Source of the DNA: Edolisoma coerulescens
Lineage: Eukaryota; Chordata; Aves; Passeriformes; Campephagidae
DNA: 64,000 nucleotides
NCBI GenBank assembly: GCA_013397115.1
Contig: VWZW01002585.1
Coordinates: forward strand, 271,244 to 335,243
Reading direction: 5' to 3'
The notes under the pieces are model-generated. The model was given only the letters and a program-made list of their open reading frames with translations, was not told the origin of the DNA and did not search any database. The translations under genes and the position numbers were made by a program. Below are positions 11,401-26,400 of this stretch, in pieces (position 1 is the first letter of the stretch; every line of letters begins with the position of its first letter).

Positions 11401-14400
11401 TTGTATACTGTAGTTAATCATACCAGTATCAACTTTCTAATTCAATTTTCAAGTAAATTAATATGAATCTTGTTTTTGAGCTTTAATCATGTTCAGTATC
11501 ACTCCACCCCCCAACAATTCACTCTCAATTACAGCGTTTGTTGTGTTGCCTTCTAGTTGCCCTCTCTCTACTTTCTACTGCAATTCTCATTGTTTTGTCT
11601 TTGACTTCTTCAACTTCCTTCCCCCTTGTCACATGCCAGTCCCCCTCAATCACACTACCCTTGCTTCAGCTGTTTACATACGTTTATAAACATGATCTCC
11701 CACCCAGCCCTACACACACACACACACACACTCATTTATATCTTTGGAATGTTATTAGATGTCTGCAGCAGAACAAAAGCAAGGAAACAATGAAGGGAAA
11801 GCTGCCTAACAGCAGGAATGAGGTGAGATTCCTTCCCCCTCAATGTTGTGAAAAGGGTGAATTCTAGAGACCAAATCAAAACAACTGTTCCTATTACATA
11901 CAGAATTTATTGGGCATTCTGTCTGACAGCAATCAAAACCCATTCCATTGTTTTCACGCTGCTGTACCTTAGCAAAACTGCAAACAGCTGCAAACACATT
12001 ACGAATTAGTATTTAGACTGAAAGAAGCAGCAATACTTAGCTTTCCATGAACTTTACAGTCCTAACAACTAGGAGATTATTAAGACAGAAATAAACCTTC
12101 TCCCATCCTTTTCCCAATATTATACAGTAATAAAACAGCACTTGCTTGAGAAGGATTCCTGTACATCAGGTACTAATACATTTTTTCAGAAAGCTGCCAG
12201 TGTTGTTCCTTGTGCAGTCAGTAACACCATGTGCAACATCCCTCCGTCCCAAAACCACAGTGCCAGAAATCCAAGCTGCTTTGCTTATGTTTGCACTGCA
12301 TAAAGCAAAACCATGAAAGTACTTCAGATACACACACAAAAACTTTCTTACGTTGTGAATTACCTCAGTACCTCATCCAGGCTCACCGTGCAGCCTTGCT
12401 GAGAAAGCGAGTACCTCAGTTCTGACAGCACACCATGCTAAGGCTGCTATAACACTGCCACAACACAATCAGGATCTCTACACGGCACTGCACAGCACAG
12501 ATAAACCCAAAACAGGTTGGCATGAGCTACTACATTTCACTATAAGGTAAACCCTATATTTAGAATATGCCACGTTTCCTCTTGTCTGATGCTGAGCTGT
12601 GCTCCTAACCTGACCCAACAGACAATGAAAAAAAGTGATTTCTGGATACAAGTTCAGGTGCTATTTCTTCAAAATCCAAACAAAAGGAGATAGGAAAGAC
12701 CTCATTTGAAGTATACCAAAATTCACTCGGGAGGATCAAGACAGATGTAAATTTTGATTTTCAGATATCAACAGTCAAATATGTTCAAAACAACTATTGA
12801 GGTCTTTGATATCAAGAAACATACCTTAAGCTTTGATGGGAGAATAAAGGATGTTTGACTACCTGCTATCCAGCTGTTATATGGCTTTGTAAGTTTTCTC
12901 TTCTAATATTTAACTCATTAGACATAATAGGTAAAGTAAGTAACCCACAGTAGACATACTGACATACTTAGTCACTGAAATTAAAAAAGAAACCCAAACA
13001 AAACAAAACCCCATAAAACCCAGATCTTTTGAAGAATATGCAGGTTCTTTTCCATGATTAGCAGTGCATTTAAGAAAAGTTTGCTTTCATTTCTCTTTTT
13101 GCTATTTTGATCAAGATGTAGAACTAATCTTATCTATGAAAACTATTGAGAAGATGCATGCTTATCCCCAGTTGGGAAGCATAACCCCTATTTCCATTCT
13201 CACACTGCTGTTGTGACAGCAACTTTTCACCTCTTCCATAATACCTGAGAGTAAGGGCAAGACAATACCACAGAATTATCTTAGAGGGGTCACTGCAAAA
13301 AAATAATGGAAACATCAGCAGCAGATGATCATGGCTCTTACACATGTAAGAGCCATGAAGAGTGTACTTCTGGGAAAAAAAAAAAAAAGCTATACAATAT
13401 TACTCAATGCATCAACCTGGGGCTTTTATGTTGTGGAAGGAGGAGACCCTGTACCGTTGGTGCTATGTGGGTCTCATTTATGAGACTTCAGTGTCCCAGA
13501 AACAGAGTTAGCTGGGGAAGCTGCACATCTGGCACTATGTGGCAGAGCAGGACAGGCAGGAGCTGGCTGGGCAGGAAGGCGTGGGCAGGACCCCAGCTCA
13601 CCTCTCTGACCAGATCCTGCCACATCCCTGACCTGTTCAAGATGTGGTTGTCTGCAGCAGAGGGCAATCCACTCACCCTGGTATTGGGCTTGCAAACATA
13701 TGGGACTTGTAGAGGGAACTTAACACTGGCAAGTGATAAAGACTTCAATGCCGGCACTTAATGTTTCAGTAAGAATTTGCAGAAGTTCAGTACGTAACTG
13801 TTTTTTAGCATTCCAAATATAGACCACAATACAGTATTTTACCATTTTGCATTAAATATAATAGTGAAACATTCTCCATGCCATGTCCTCTCCCAAACCC
13901 CATTAAATACTTTGCACTTTTAAATTAACAAGATTACCTGAAATCTCCAGGCTTCAAAACAACCATGACCTATTTAAAATCAGACAAATTAAGACGGATC
14001 TGAGTGATTCGAAAAAACCCACCCCTACACGGATAATATGCAGTAAATGGCATTTATTCCAAGAAAATAAAAACAACGTATTACTAACTTCACACTTTGG
14101 CTTAGCCCTGAAAAGCTTTTAGCATTTATCTCATTCCAGATGCTTAATGAAAGGCAGACAGGTTGCTGTTCATGAGAAAAGACCCAATCCTCTCACATTT
14201 ATAGAAAAATTATCATTGCAAAGAACATTCTAAATACAAGATTCTCTCTCTCAAGGTGTAAAATTACTGACAAGGGCAATATATCTAAAGAAACATTCCT
14301 GAACAATACTACCAGGATCTGTGGAAATGCACAGTCTGAGAACACAGTTCACATATTTTAGAAGTCACAAAGCACCAACACTCAATGCTAGAATTAAATG

Positions 14401-17400
14401 AATTTAAATGTTTTCTTTTTTTTTCAACTTTCAAAAATCCCCCAAAATATGTCTGTGAACATAGTGCAAATGCATAATTCTCTGCAGTATTTGGTCTTTT
14501 CACACAGACAAGTACCAAAACACATTTCATTGTATCTTAGAAGCTGTGAAGGTCACAACTGTTTTCCAAGAAAACAAAACTGCAAACAATAGTTTATGAT
14601 GTAATTGTGGATTCTAGGTACTTTCCTCAGGCACAGAAATTATTAAAAGTGCAACATTTAAACTATGTGTATACCAGATACTAAGCATATTTATTTATGC
14701 TTTGCAAGTTCTAAGTAGATGCTTCTAGGATTTAATACATTTCACAGGTCATGAAGATAAAAAAAAGCCAGGCCAACTACTCACTCATTTATAACTTTAA
14801 AAACAAGAAAACCCACAGATAAGGTAGGGTCACCAAAAAAGACAATATTTACATTTGTAATTCAACTTTCAAAGTAGTCCTCCTCCTCCCAAAAGGCACT
14901 TAAAAAAGGACTCTTCAAAACCAGGCCTCTCTAGTAATTACCACTCAGTTATCAGATACTTTGTGTCTGTGATTACAGATAAATGACATAAAACATACTT
15001 TTCTCCAAAAAACCATCCAAAAAACTCACCACCACCTAAACTGGAAAGAGAGCACACATTCCATCCTAAATTCTACCTCCATATTCATTTTGGGCAGAAA
15101 CGGTATTTTAGTCCATAAAGTGAAATTTTCATGAAATGTTACTAGCAAACAGATAACTACCACTTCAAACACACATTCCTTCCTGCTACCACACAGAAGA
15201 TTCCTTAGTTTAAAATCCCCTTTATATCAGACTGCCTTTCCACACATGCCTTCATCATGCACTACTTCCACTTGAATCAACATGCTGGAAAAGAAGCGAG
15301 ATCCACCCAATCACTTTTGTAGTTTCTGTACATGTGGAAAATAATTTTCTACAATGAAGAAGTTAATCCCAAAAATCATGAGCATGCACTCCTCACAAAT
15401 GTCTTTCACCAAGTCATTTCCCCCAGAAAGCAGTATCCTTCTACACTTTATTGCAAGGCGAATTTTGCTGAAAGTAAATCCCCAGTTATTCCTGAGCCAG
15501 CTGCTATAGGAAAGCAGACTGGATTTGGGCAAACTACCAACATGCACTAACACAAATTTTCCTCTAAAACAACTACAGATAATTATGTTTGCATCCACAG
15601 GACTCTGTTAAGAATAAGCAACTGTAAAACTACTTTCAAAATTAAAACCTGCCTATTGTTACACGTAAACCCAGTAAAATATACAGATGTACCTAAATGC
15701 CTGCAATTTTTTAGCTCCTGGAAAGGGATATAGGGACTATCAGTACTATGATTTCTGTATTTAAAAATTCTGATTTACCAGTACAGTAATACATCTGATC
15801 ACTGCTCTACCAGGCACAAAGATTATTTTAACATATGTCCAATTTTCTCCTTCTAACTCTCCACTTTCCTGAAAATTAAAGATCCTGAAGTCTACATGCA
15901 CATACCAAAAGTAACCCTAACAATATTCTTTATTCTGGAAGATAAAAACATTCCATGATCTTGCTGGCAAAAAGAAAACACCAATGAGAAAAGGAGGAGA
16001 GAACAGAAGCAAATAGTGTTTGCTCACTCTATGGCGCAGTTCTGCAAGTTTTTTTTTACGAACTAGTTAATAATACAAAGGGAAAGAACTGGTGGCCTCC
16101 AGTGTGAACATTAGCATGTATTTTTTTTAATTGCAAAAGAGCGTCATATAAAGCAAGAAACACCACTTACCTGTCCCACCCCCACTCTCAAAACTTGGTG
16201 AACTCCATGTTTCAGCAAGGTTTCTTGGTGGCTATGACATCTCAGGACTAGAACAGGCTGGACCCCAAGCAGTAAGAGCATATTAAGAGGGGCTTAGAAA
16301 TTGCAAAAAAATGTTATATACCTCTTCCATATCTTATACTCTGTGAATGGCAAAACCTGTAATTGAGTAGATTTTCACAGCAGTTAATTCTGCAGGCTGG
16401 AAATGCTGCTTTCATGGCTTTACTATTCATCATGCAACAACAGTATCTAGTTTAGTGGGATGTTGACATGCTCACTTAAAATTACCTATCTTACCAAATC
16501 AAATCACAAACTAATCCCCAGTTCTCAGAAAAGCCCATCAATGTAAGCACATTTTTATAAAGCTTATGGAAAAGCGAACCTTCATGAAGAAGGAGGGAAG
16601 AACATGGCCCATAACCCTAATGCCAAAGGTTACCTATTTTCTATTTTTGGTTTTAGCACAAAAGGGCAACAGTTATTTACCTACGAAAGAAAGCAAAATC
16701 ATGGAAGCAAGTATCTTCTATGACTACAGAATTTATTTTTTTTAAACACATGCAAAGTCTCTCTAATAAAGCCAGAACTCTGAAGAATCAGCATATTCTC
16801 ATTTACAGTATTCATTAATTATAACTGAAAAACTGACTTTAAATGTCAGTGACCTATCTTGACAGTAAACGCCTTAAATAAAACACAGTGGTAGTTTTGA
16901 GTAAAGTCACTCAGCCTGTCAAAAAGCATAAGACACAATCTGTACAGTCTTGTACAAACTTCTAGTCTCTTCTCTGAAACTGAAGTCTGGCTGAGATAGT
17001 TGAGATGAGACTGCTGTAAGGTGCCACTTTGGTTAATACACAGCCTGACATGGAAAGGCCTTGTTACGGCTCACTATTTTTCCATCATGAAGGTAACAAT
17101 TTTTCTTTTCCTTTCCTTTACAGGAAAGAGAGAGAGAGAAAAGAACAGAATACCCAACAACTCAGTTGTACACACAAGAGTTGCAGTATGTCATGGGATA
17201 TCAGCTACTCAGGGAGTTTACTTTTATTCTGCCAACTGAAACTTCCCAAGAAGAGATCTTTTGTCACATCCTCAGTGGTCCAGGAGAGACAACCTAAAGT
17301 CAACAGCAAAGGCATTAACAACCTTTATTATGCATCAACCAAGAACTTGAGATCTCATCCATGGCTTCCAATAAACTACCATGAAGCATCCCAGAGTCTT

Positions 17401-20400
17401 TTCAATTAATAATGACTTCTAAAAGAAACCACTTCTTAAGTGCACATGTAAGGTTAGTGAGCACCAGGCTCTCAGAAGATCTAAAATAATGACTGCCAGG
17501 AACTACAGAGAACTATACATTCTTCATGAAGTAACACCCCCTCCATACACACAAAGTATTGTGATACCAGCTACAGGAACGCATGTTAAACCACACACAA
17601 ATGGAAAAAAGCCCTTAGGAATTAGTTGCAGAAGTGAAATCAACAAAAAAAGTCTTTTACTTCAGTTCTCAGAGCATTATTTATTCTGCTTAAAGAAATG
17701 GGAAGGAATAGCATCATACATTTTATACACAGATGTAGGAATGGAGGGCTGAAATGAAACTAGAGTGCAGAGATTACAGAAAAGTCTAACCTGACCTATT
17801 GCTCTATGAATAAATGAAAAAATAAATGCCAGATAAATAAGCTGAAACCTTGGGTTACAGCTACACTGCGAGAACTTGAAAAATCAATCAATCAATAAAA
17901 TCAAGCCTTTTAAACTCTTAGAAATGCAATGAACACATAATTTGTGAGTATTTTTTAATTCCCTCAAAACCAGAAATTGATGAATGATGTCAAATGATTT
18001 CCAACAGATTCTTACTCACAAACTCAGCGAGTTCTCCCTCCTTGCTAGAGAGCTGTACTGTGAAAGTACTAGGAAATGCAGTATAGCACAGGATGTATTA
18101 TCTTCCTTGTGTGCTATCATTCTGGGCTCCTCAAAGCTGTGGAAAGCACTTCAACAATTCGAAATGTTTATCTAACTTTGAAATGCAATGTTAATTCTTC
18201 TGGCTCCAACATACATGAAGTATACTTTATTCTCAACCATAGAGAACAGCAACAGAACTGAAGATAAGGTTCAAAAATCTGCTGTCACACAACAAATCAA
18301 AATCAGATCTGAGCCTTTATTTCAACTGTAAACTGCAACTAACAAGTCTGGCAACCACACTAAACCTTGATATGCTAACCTAAACCTGCCCTACATCTAT
18401 TAACTTAACGCAAGTTGTAAGAGACAACGAAAGGAAACTCATGTCACTAGCCCTCAATAAAGTTATCTTGGGATGTCTGGCAAACACACCCTTAATGATT
18501 TTGCAGGATCAGACCCTCTTTTTTTCCTTGCCCAGTTTCTTTTTTGAAGCTCAAGATCCCTCTCAGAATCAGCCACTGTCCCCAGGACTCTTGAATAATT
18601 CTTCCCTTCCTCCTCCTCAAGTCAAAATGTATCATCTTCAGAAATTTGCTTTTAGCAACCCTTGCAAAGAGGGCAAGACATTTTTGAGACAATAGTCATA
18701 CTGAATGCTCCAGTTGAGACCCTTTAACTGGATCTTTTTCAACATTGTCTCAAAGCCAGACTTGTAAACTTCTTCAAATTGGCAATTCCAAAATCATTAA
18801 GGCCTTCTGACCGTTTCAGATAAGCAACTGTGACATTGTTTATCAGGGATACACATACAGACATGAACAGTTTGGTTCACCTGGGCATAAGCTGGGGCCT
18901 AGTACTACTGAAGATGGCCCAGGTGTTTCACCTGACAGATTAAAGCTCCAAGAGAATGGGTTAAGTAATATCAGTATTCTGATAACTGAGTGTGATGGAT
19001 GAAAAGTTGTGAGGCCTGGTTTTGACAATTATTTGCTCTATGAGCTTGCAAAAGGAATTTTTACTCTCCTTTGCTATGTTTCCCAGGAAATTATACAGGG
19101 TACATCCTGAGAGACAAACTGAAGACAAATATGATTAAAGCAATCAGTAACATTTAACACTTGGTCCATTTCTGCAGATCAGACAGCCCCTACAAAGACA
19201 GTGACTACTCATTTACTAAACTCTGGGAGAAATAAAGTAACGGTAATTAACTTCTACGAACCAAAATACATGTGCTGTAACACTTTGCTGAGTTAGCTGA
19301 AAGCTTTAGAAAGCTCCCCTTACTGAGATGTGCTACCAACTTCTAACGCTGTTCAGGAAGTTCATGGGTTGGTGCAGAACACCTAAGACATTGGTAAGGT
19401 ATGTAAAGTATCAAATAATCTCTTTACATTTCCAGTAAGACATACTTCATGAAAAACTGGTAATTCCAAGCAGCATTATTTAGGGACTTATTAAGACAAA
19501 CTAAGAAAACATTCAAGCGTCTAAAGCAGTCTTATGTTCTTAATCTGTACTTTCCAAACAGCTAATTTAATTTACTTCAAAATTAGCAACAGCTACATCA
19601 TAGTAGGAGATTCTATTGTGAAATTTAGGCAAAGTAATTTTTTTCATGGTAACATGACAAAAGACATCCGTGAGTCTAGTGACTAAAAAGTCGCAAAATA
19701 AAGAAGAAAAACTAACCCTCAAAACTCCTATTAAAATAAAAGATTCAAAGTGCAAACAGTACTATTCATTCCAAAGAACTTCATTCAATATTCTACATGT
19801 TTGCTCCATTTAAATCAGTTACAGAGAATCTAGTCCAAACCCAGAAATTAAAGAATGTGTATTTGACAACTCAGTACTCAAATTCATGCCTTTTCTGTCA
19901 CACTCCACAATCAAGTAGAGAATCACAGAAGTGAAGGTTCCACCAAAGCACCTCAATCTTTCCAGGAATAATTACCCAACTTTCTTTGCCCAAGTGCAAG
20001 TAAGAGACTATGAATTTTTGAAACTTACCTGTAACATGCCAACTATTTCCACTTTATTAAAAAAGATGAAAGAATGAAGTGTTGATAGCATATTTTCCTC
20101 AAAAACTGAGGGAGTGGGTAGGACCATATCTTGAATATACTGTACTCTGTATGTCTGATGTATTTTTTGCTTCAGCTCTGGATCAGATATAGGTATCACC
20201 TCTTTAAATTTTGCTGTCTTAGTCAGAAATTCCCTGTGTTTCCGTGACTGTGATAAAGACGGATCATATTCTAGGCATCCAATTACGTCCATTATACATT
20301 CCTCGGAAAACATGACTTCAAAAAGTGCAGTTCTGTTCAAAAGGAAAATTCCCTTAATAATTTCGTATAAGTGGTGTAGTCCTTCAATGTTCTCCAAGTC

Positions 20401-23400
20401 TTCGCACACATGAAAAATTTCTAAGAGCTTCTTAATATAACCCTCATTTTCCAGTGCTAGTGCGAGTTTTTCACGACGTAATGGTGAAGGCAGTGAAGAT
20501 GCCACAAGTTCTGCGATTTCTTCTAGTCGGCTGAGTTCACAGGATGGCAATTCTAGACCTGGTGATGACATATCATCAAAGCGTTCCTCCTCAGATTCAT
20601 CAACAAGATCCTGAGTAATATCGACAGAAGGGTCTTTGCCTTGAACCTGCAAAATAAGACGTGCCAAAAAGTGGAGTTTAATTCTACTGCTACTTGAATG
20701 CTTTTTAAAAAATACCATTTAAGTATCACACACTTTTTCTTTGTATGGGCAAAACAGAAATGCAAATCTAGTCTGACATTGAGTATAGCTGGTTTGGAAA
20801 ATAAAAGAGATAATGAGAAGATTTCCTCAAATAGAAAGCTTTACGGAACTGTTTCTACATTAGACATTTAACTTTATTTATTTTCTAAACACGGGAGGAA
20901 GAATAAGGAAAAACCTACATTTTCTGAGTACTTCAAATAAAAACAGAAATTCGCAATTATTAATATGGTCAGCAACTTCTTAATAGACTACTGAACTAAG
21001 CTGCTCGTTTCCAGTCTTTATTCTCTGCAGACAGATTTTCAAATGTAAATCAGTATTACATTATTCTAGCGATAGTTTAAATATTTATCTATAGGCTATT
21101 AACTGCTCTTGATGCTTTTAAAAGCTTCCAGTACCTCAAACAGAGGAGAGAGGCCAGTCTTGCTAATTTATCTGTTGTTTTCAATTCTGGAGAGCTGCAA
21201 GTCAAAATCTGTTACTGTGCACTTTCTAAATACTCAACGGAGACACTGAATCTTCTCTTAAGAACAAAAAAGCTCAAACCAACACTGACAAAAGAATAGT
21301 GGAAAACTGACGGACAGAAAAATAATGCACAGGACTTGCAAAGATCTCTCCAGAGATATGAGGAAACTGTGGAAAATATGAATGAGTAAAAAAATGCACA
21401 GATGCTTGGGCACCAGAGTGTATCAGCTTTAATGACATCTTAATTCTAGCATCTGCCTGGAGTCTGATGTGTCAAATTCAGAGAGGCACTGCTGTGCAGA
21501 ACAGTAGAAGGTGCTGATCTTTTTAATCTTGAAAATCGGCAAAAATGCCCTGAGAGAAATAATGCTTCATTTATAACAGCAAGCCTGTACTTAGAATGCT
21601 GCTAAACCCTACATACTGTTCTGCTTAAACAGCAGCAACCACTTTCTCTATAAACAGTATCAAAGCCTTCCTTTTAGAAGAAGTTTTAATGACTGAGGAA
21701 GCTTAAGATCTATAAAGTACACTAGACACAAATGCAACAGCATGGCCTCAAAACAGGACGTAAAGACACCGGTTTCCTACAAAAATATTAGATCTTTACA
21801 TGAGGGTGAAGAAGCTGGGCTTCTTATCTGGGTGTTTCCTGAGAACAAAACTTCCCCTTTTCCCCACTTTGTTTCTGTCCCCAGCTTTTGGGCCATTGAC
21901 TGCTAAGGTTCTTGGAAATGTTTCTGTACTTAATTTACCTAAGTGGTAAAGTGCTGAAAAGAATCATTCTTAAAAAAAAGGAATAATCTTTACACATGTA
22001 ACTGTGAAACCAGATTTCTTTTGCTTTATTTCTGAAATCAGTAAGAACAAACTTCAAAACAGAGTGGGGAGAGCTAGATGTTTGTTAAGAACAGAAAGAG
22101 AGTGCAGAGAGAGATTTAGAGTAATTTAGAGAAATCCCACATAATGTAGCACAGAATTAAGAGAAGTTGTAATGCTTGGAAGGGAATAAAAAATGCAAAC
22201 AAGAACTGACAAAGTGAACTAACATCAATGAATACACTGATCAAACTCTTTTGGGTCAATAATTAATACCCCAAAAAATATTATCCACAAACAACACTGA
22301 TTCAGAGACTATACAGTCATCTGGTTGTAGTGGTAAAACATATGTTAAAATATATACATGCTACATATAAATTGTTTGATTGCTTAAAGCATAATCTTTA
22401 AGGTGATAACACAGTGATAGAGCTATCTCCTACTACCAGATCAATCTGATAGCCTGGAAACATTTACACGGAAAGAAGTTCTGAGAGAAACTCAATATTC
22501 CCCTCACCTGAAACAGAAGAATGAGAAATGCAGAAATAGAAATGTAAATAAAATACAGTTTTATTATATATACCATATATAAAATTACATTTTACAGTAT
22601 ATCCTATAAGAAATACATTATAAAACCCACTAAGAGCTCACATACATTCTTCTCTCTACAATAAAACTTAGATAGGTAATCTTTTCCCTTATGACCAACC
22701 TGAAAAAAGTTAATTATGACATTAATTGTTATGCAACTTTTTAAGCACTCATTTTAAGCTACACTTCCTTGGGCAAAAATACAGCTAAAACGTTATGTTA
22801 AGCAGAAAGACCTGGAAATGCTCTAAAAAAGTACCTGAAACATAGATTAGGTTTGTATTAAATTTTTGGAGGAAAGAGAAAGTTTTCAAATTTAAAAAAT
22901 GCAAAATTTGGGAGAGCTGGCTAAAATGGTAGGTTTTACTTTCTATCTACTGTTGTTCAAATTCACCTCTCAGAACAGCCTAAAAGTTTTGAACACAAAC
23001 ATTAAGATGAATTAGGTTGTCTCAGTCTTACATTTATCAAACTTACCTGACATATTTTTTCCCATATTTCATCACATCCTGCTTTTTCTTGAAAGCTAAG
23101 TGCCAAATCATAATTTTCAGCTTCAGACCACACAATCAAGGTATCCTTTAAAGAGAGGAAGAGTATTTTCAGGCAATATATTTCAGATCTTACAAACCTA
23201 AATAGTATTTAAAAAGTAAAATTTTAAAATAAAAACACCCTGACACCTAATTATGACAGGACAGTATTACAATACAAATCCAACCATCACACTTCATAAA
23301 ATTTTCATATGTTCTGAGATTCTTATGATTAAAAACATTTCTGCATAAATCAGAAAAAAGAAGTTCCAGAAACACAACAAAGGTTTTAGTTCTTACTTTA

Positions 23401-26400
23401 TGTGACCATAACATTGTAAATCTCAAAAAGGTTGATCTAGAAAATGCGCTTCTATCTCAATGCATTCTCTAATAAAACACAGTAACAAAAGCAACAGGTT
23501 TTGTGGGGGTTTATGTTAGGGGGTTTTTTTAATGTTTCTGTTGGACCACAAAAAACTGCACTTTTTCTGTAGGATCAAAAGTACAATACATTTTTTCATT
23601 TTTGTAGGCCCCAGAAGACTGCTAATGCACAGAACAGCTGTTTAAAAGGTAGCCCCCCAAGATGGCTACAAACTCTGAAGAAGAGAAACAGCACAGTTCA
23701 CTGCCTAGGACTACACCTACCTACTACACTGAATCACACACGAGTTTTACTTATTCCAAACTGCAATTCTGGAAGGAAGTTTTGCCCTAGATTTCTAGAA
23801 ATTAGTTGAAACCGTGCTTAGCCATGTTTACTACCCAGAGACTGAAGCTCTCATCTACTTACTAGGATAGTTCAAGAGTTTATCAGAGCCCTCATACTGC
23901 ATGCAAAACCAATACATGAAAGTGGAAGCTGATGCTGCTAACAGCAATGTCACACATTGATAAGGTATTTGATCAAGTAGTTTACAGAGAGTCTGCTAAA
24001 TAACTCTTAGAATAACTAAATAAAAAATAAAACTAAATTAATAAAAGAAGAAAATAAAATCAACATTGTTTACATGTACTGAATCAAGTTTTATTGCTAG
24101 TCTTTTGCCTTCCTGTAACAGCTGAAATACAGCCACAGTAAATACATATAGCTCCATGAAACCGCATTATTTCAGCCAAGTGCTAAACCATGCATTTACT
24201 CACTAGGACAAAAGACATGAGAATTCTTCTACTTACACATAACATACAGAATTTTTACTTCATTAAGTACAGATTTTTCTCATAGCGATATTAAAATGAA
24301 TACTGACAATAAAGAGAAACCTTACATTCAGATTTTGATATGCACTTACTAGAAAATACCTTAAACTAAACTATAATCTAAGCAGCACAATCAGCCAGCT
24401 CCAACAGGATTGTCAAGCAATACAATATAATCAATTTGCCATTACCAGAGCAGCTATACTGCTTCAGAGGCACCAATGGCTTTACCTTGTAAATGGCAAA
24501 TAGTTTACCTTTTCCTTTTCCAAAGGGTTGAGGAAGAGGTGGTACACAGAAGAAAGGGATTTAGGAAGACCACCTCCAAAATACAAAAGGAAGAAAAAAA
24601 TCATAATTAATAGTTTATTCTCTACAAGACAGGTCATGGAGCAAGTACTCTGGTAATAACAGATTGACAGCACCTGGTACTGCTGACTTCAATAGAGCAA
24701 GAAAAATCAGTTTACAAAAATCTGAAAAGTGAAGGTACCCCAAAAAAAATTTTTTGTTTACCATCTTTTAAAAACAGTATGTACCTTACTGTAGGATTAA
24801 ATGCAGGTATCAAGTTCAAATTCTAATATATTTATCTCTGCAATTGTATGTCTATTGCAGTAGTTTTCAAGGCCACTCTATCCTTAGCTTCAGGCTGAGT
24901 AGTGCTTTGTTAATTAAAAAACCCCAAACAACCCTAACACCACATTTTAAGTAGATCCTAGCAGAACTTGCAACATTCCCATCTAATTACATTTCCATTC
25001 AGGTGAAAGTAGTTAGATTTCTAAGTGAGTCATTTCCAGAAGACCAAAATGTATTTTATTTTTGACAAACATAACTAACAAATGGGGAAATGACTAAAAG
25101 AGCACAAGTAAGAACAATGTTATTTACATTAACCGCTGAAGTTTAATAAACAGAAGCTCTAAGTCTCTGAATAACATCCAGCTATGGATCAAGAGAGGGG
25201 AAGGAAGGCAGGCAGAGAAAAATGAAAGAGAAGACAGAAAGTTAAACCTGCTTTTGAAAACTACAGTCACAGATATAGAGAAGTGTATTTGGCCATAGCA
25301 TAGCAATTATTCCCTTTAACAAGATCATCTACCACTAAATATGGAAGTTCACACCCCTATGCATTCTGGGTTTTTTTAGTTATTTCTTCTTTGGAAAACA
25401 AAATAAAAAATTGCTAAAAGAAATCATTTGAGCAGCAGAACAATCATCTTCCAGTTTGTTTTATCAATATTAGAAACGTGTTTTCCAATTGCCAACACTA
25501 AAATTTAAAATTATTAGCATCTGTTGTCGTATCACAGAAGGGTTTTGTATTATGATTCCTCAACAGAAACCTATCAACTGCTACTCTCTGGATCTTTAGT
25601 AAACTATAATTGTTCGCACAACCTTTCTTGCATCAAAGGGCTTTTAAAAAGAGAACATGAAACAAAAAGCACTTCATTCTGTTGCATAATATACAGTTTT
25701 GTCTAAGTTCGCTGTTAAATGCAGACAGTTGTGACTATAATTTCATTTTGTTAATCCTCCAAAGCTTATAATCATCAAAAATAACAATACAAGACTTATA
25801 TATGTATGAAGAAATGACTGAATGAAATTCTAGATGGAGTTAAAGACAGAAGAACACATCAATAACAGTTTACTTTCTGTTTATTTTATTGAAAGAAATC
25901 TTTGTATATGCTTGATCTAACATTTCCTCAGTGTAAGTTGAGTCCAGTAACTACTCTGGATCTCTCAGCTATGGAATAGGAGTACCTGTTGCTTCCAAAT
26001 GTCAAACATTACTTCTTGAAACTGCAGAAAGCAACTGAAATTTCTTAAGAATGCCTCCTCCAAAGAGAAAACAGGAGGAAGGATAAATATGCTTAGTAAT
26101 AGTGGCTATTCGTTAGAGAGGTACGGACAAAAGTCTTGCACATTACACCTTGATGAGCATAAAATCTCCAATTTTATTTGATTCATGATAGCAGCTCTGG
26201 TTCAGCTGGATCAAAGACGTCCTTTGTTGTTGCATTTCATATAACATATTAGCATCTACACAAGGAACTGGATGGGATAATTAAAACATCTAAAAATTGT
26301 TCTTATCCAGCTCATTGTTAAACAATTAAAATGTGAAACAGCAGTATTAAATCACAGCTACACTGTGAGAAGTGTCACAAACCTGGACAAAGGTTTTATC

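Larger units (their letters stand above)
11292..20028 (-). other. PPP4R3A: PPP4R3A intron 4
   Basis: 8.7 kb of mostly AT-rich intron. It holds a short CA microsatellite (11712-11731), a near-perfect inverted repeat (13330-13357) and a GC-rich patch (about 13430-13720), each listed separately. I recognised no CR1 fragment, RNA gene or extra PPP4R3A exon here. All open frames are short and without family resemblance. Confidence 0.8.

Noticed and set aside
13306..13761. 151-codon plus-strand open frame
   Set aside because: It crosses the inverted repeat, a poly-A run and the GC-rich patch in PPP4R3A intron 4. Its sequence looks random and no splice context supports it.
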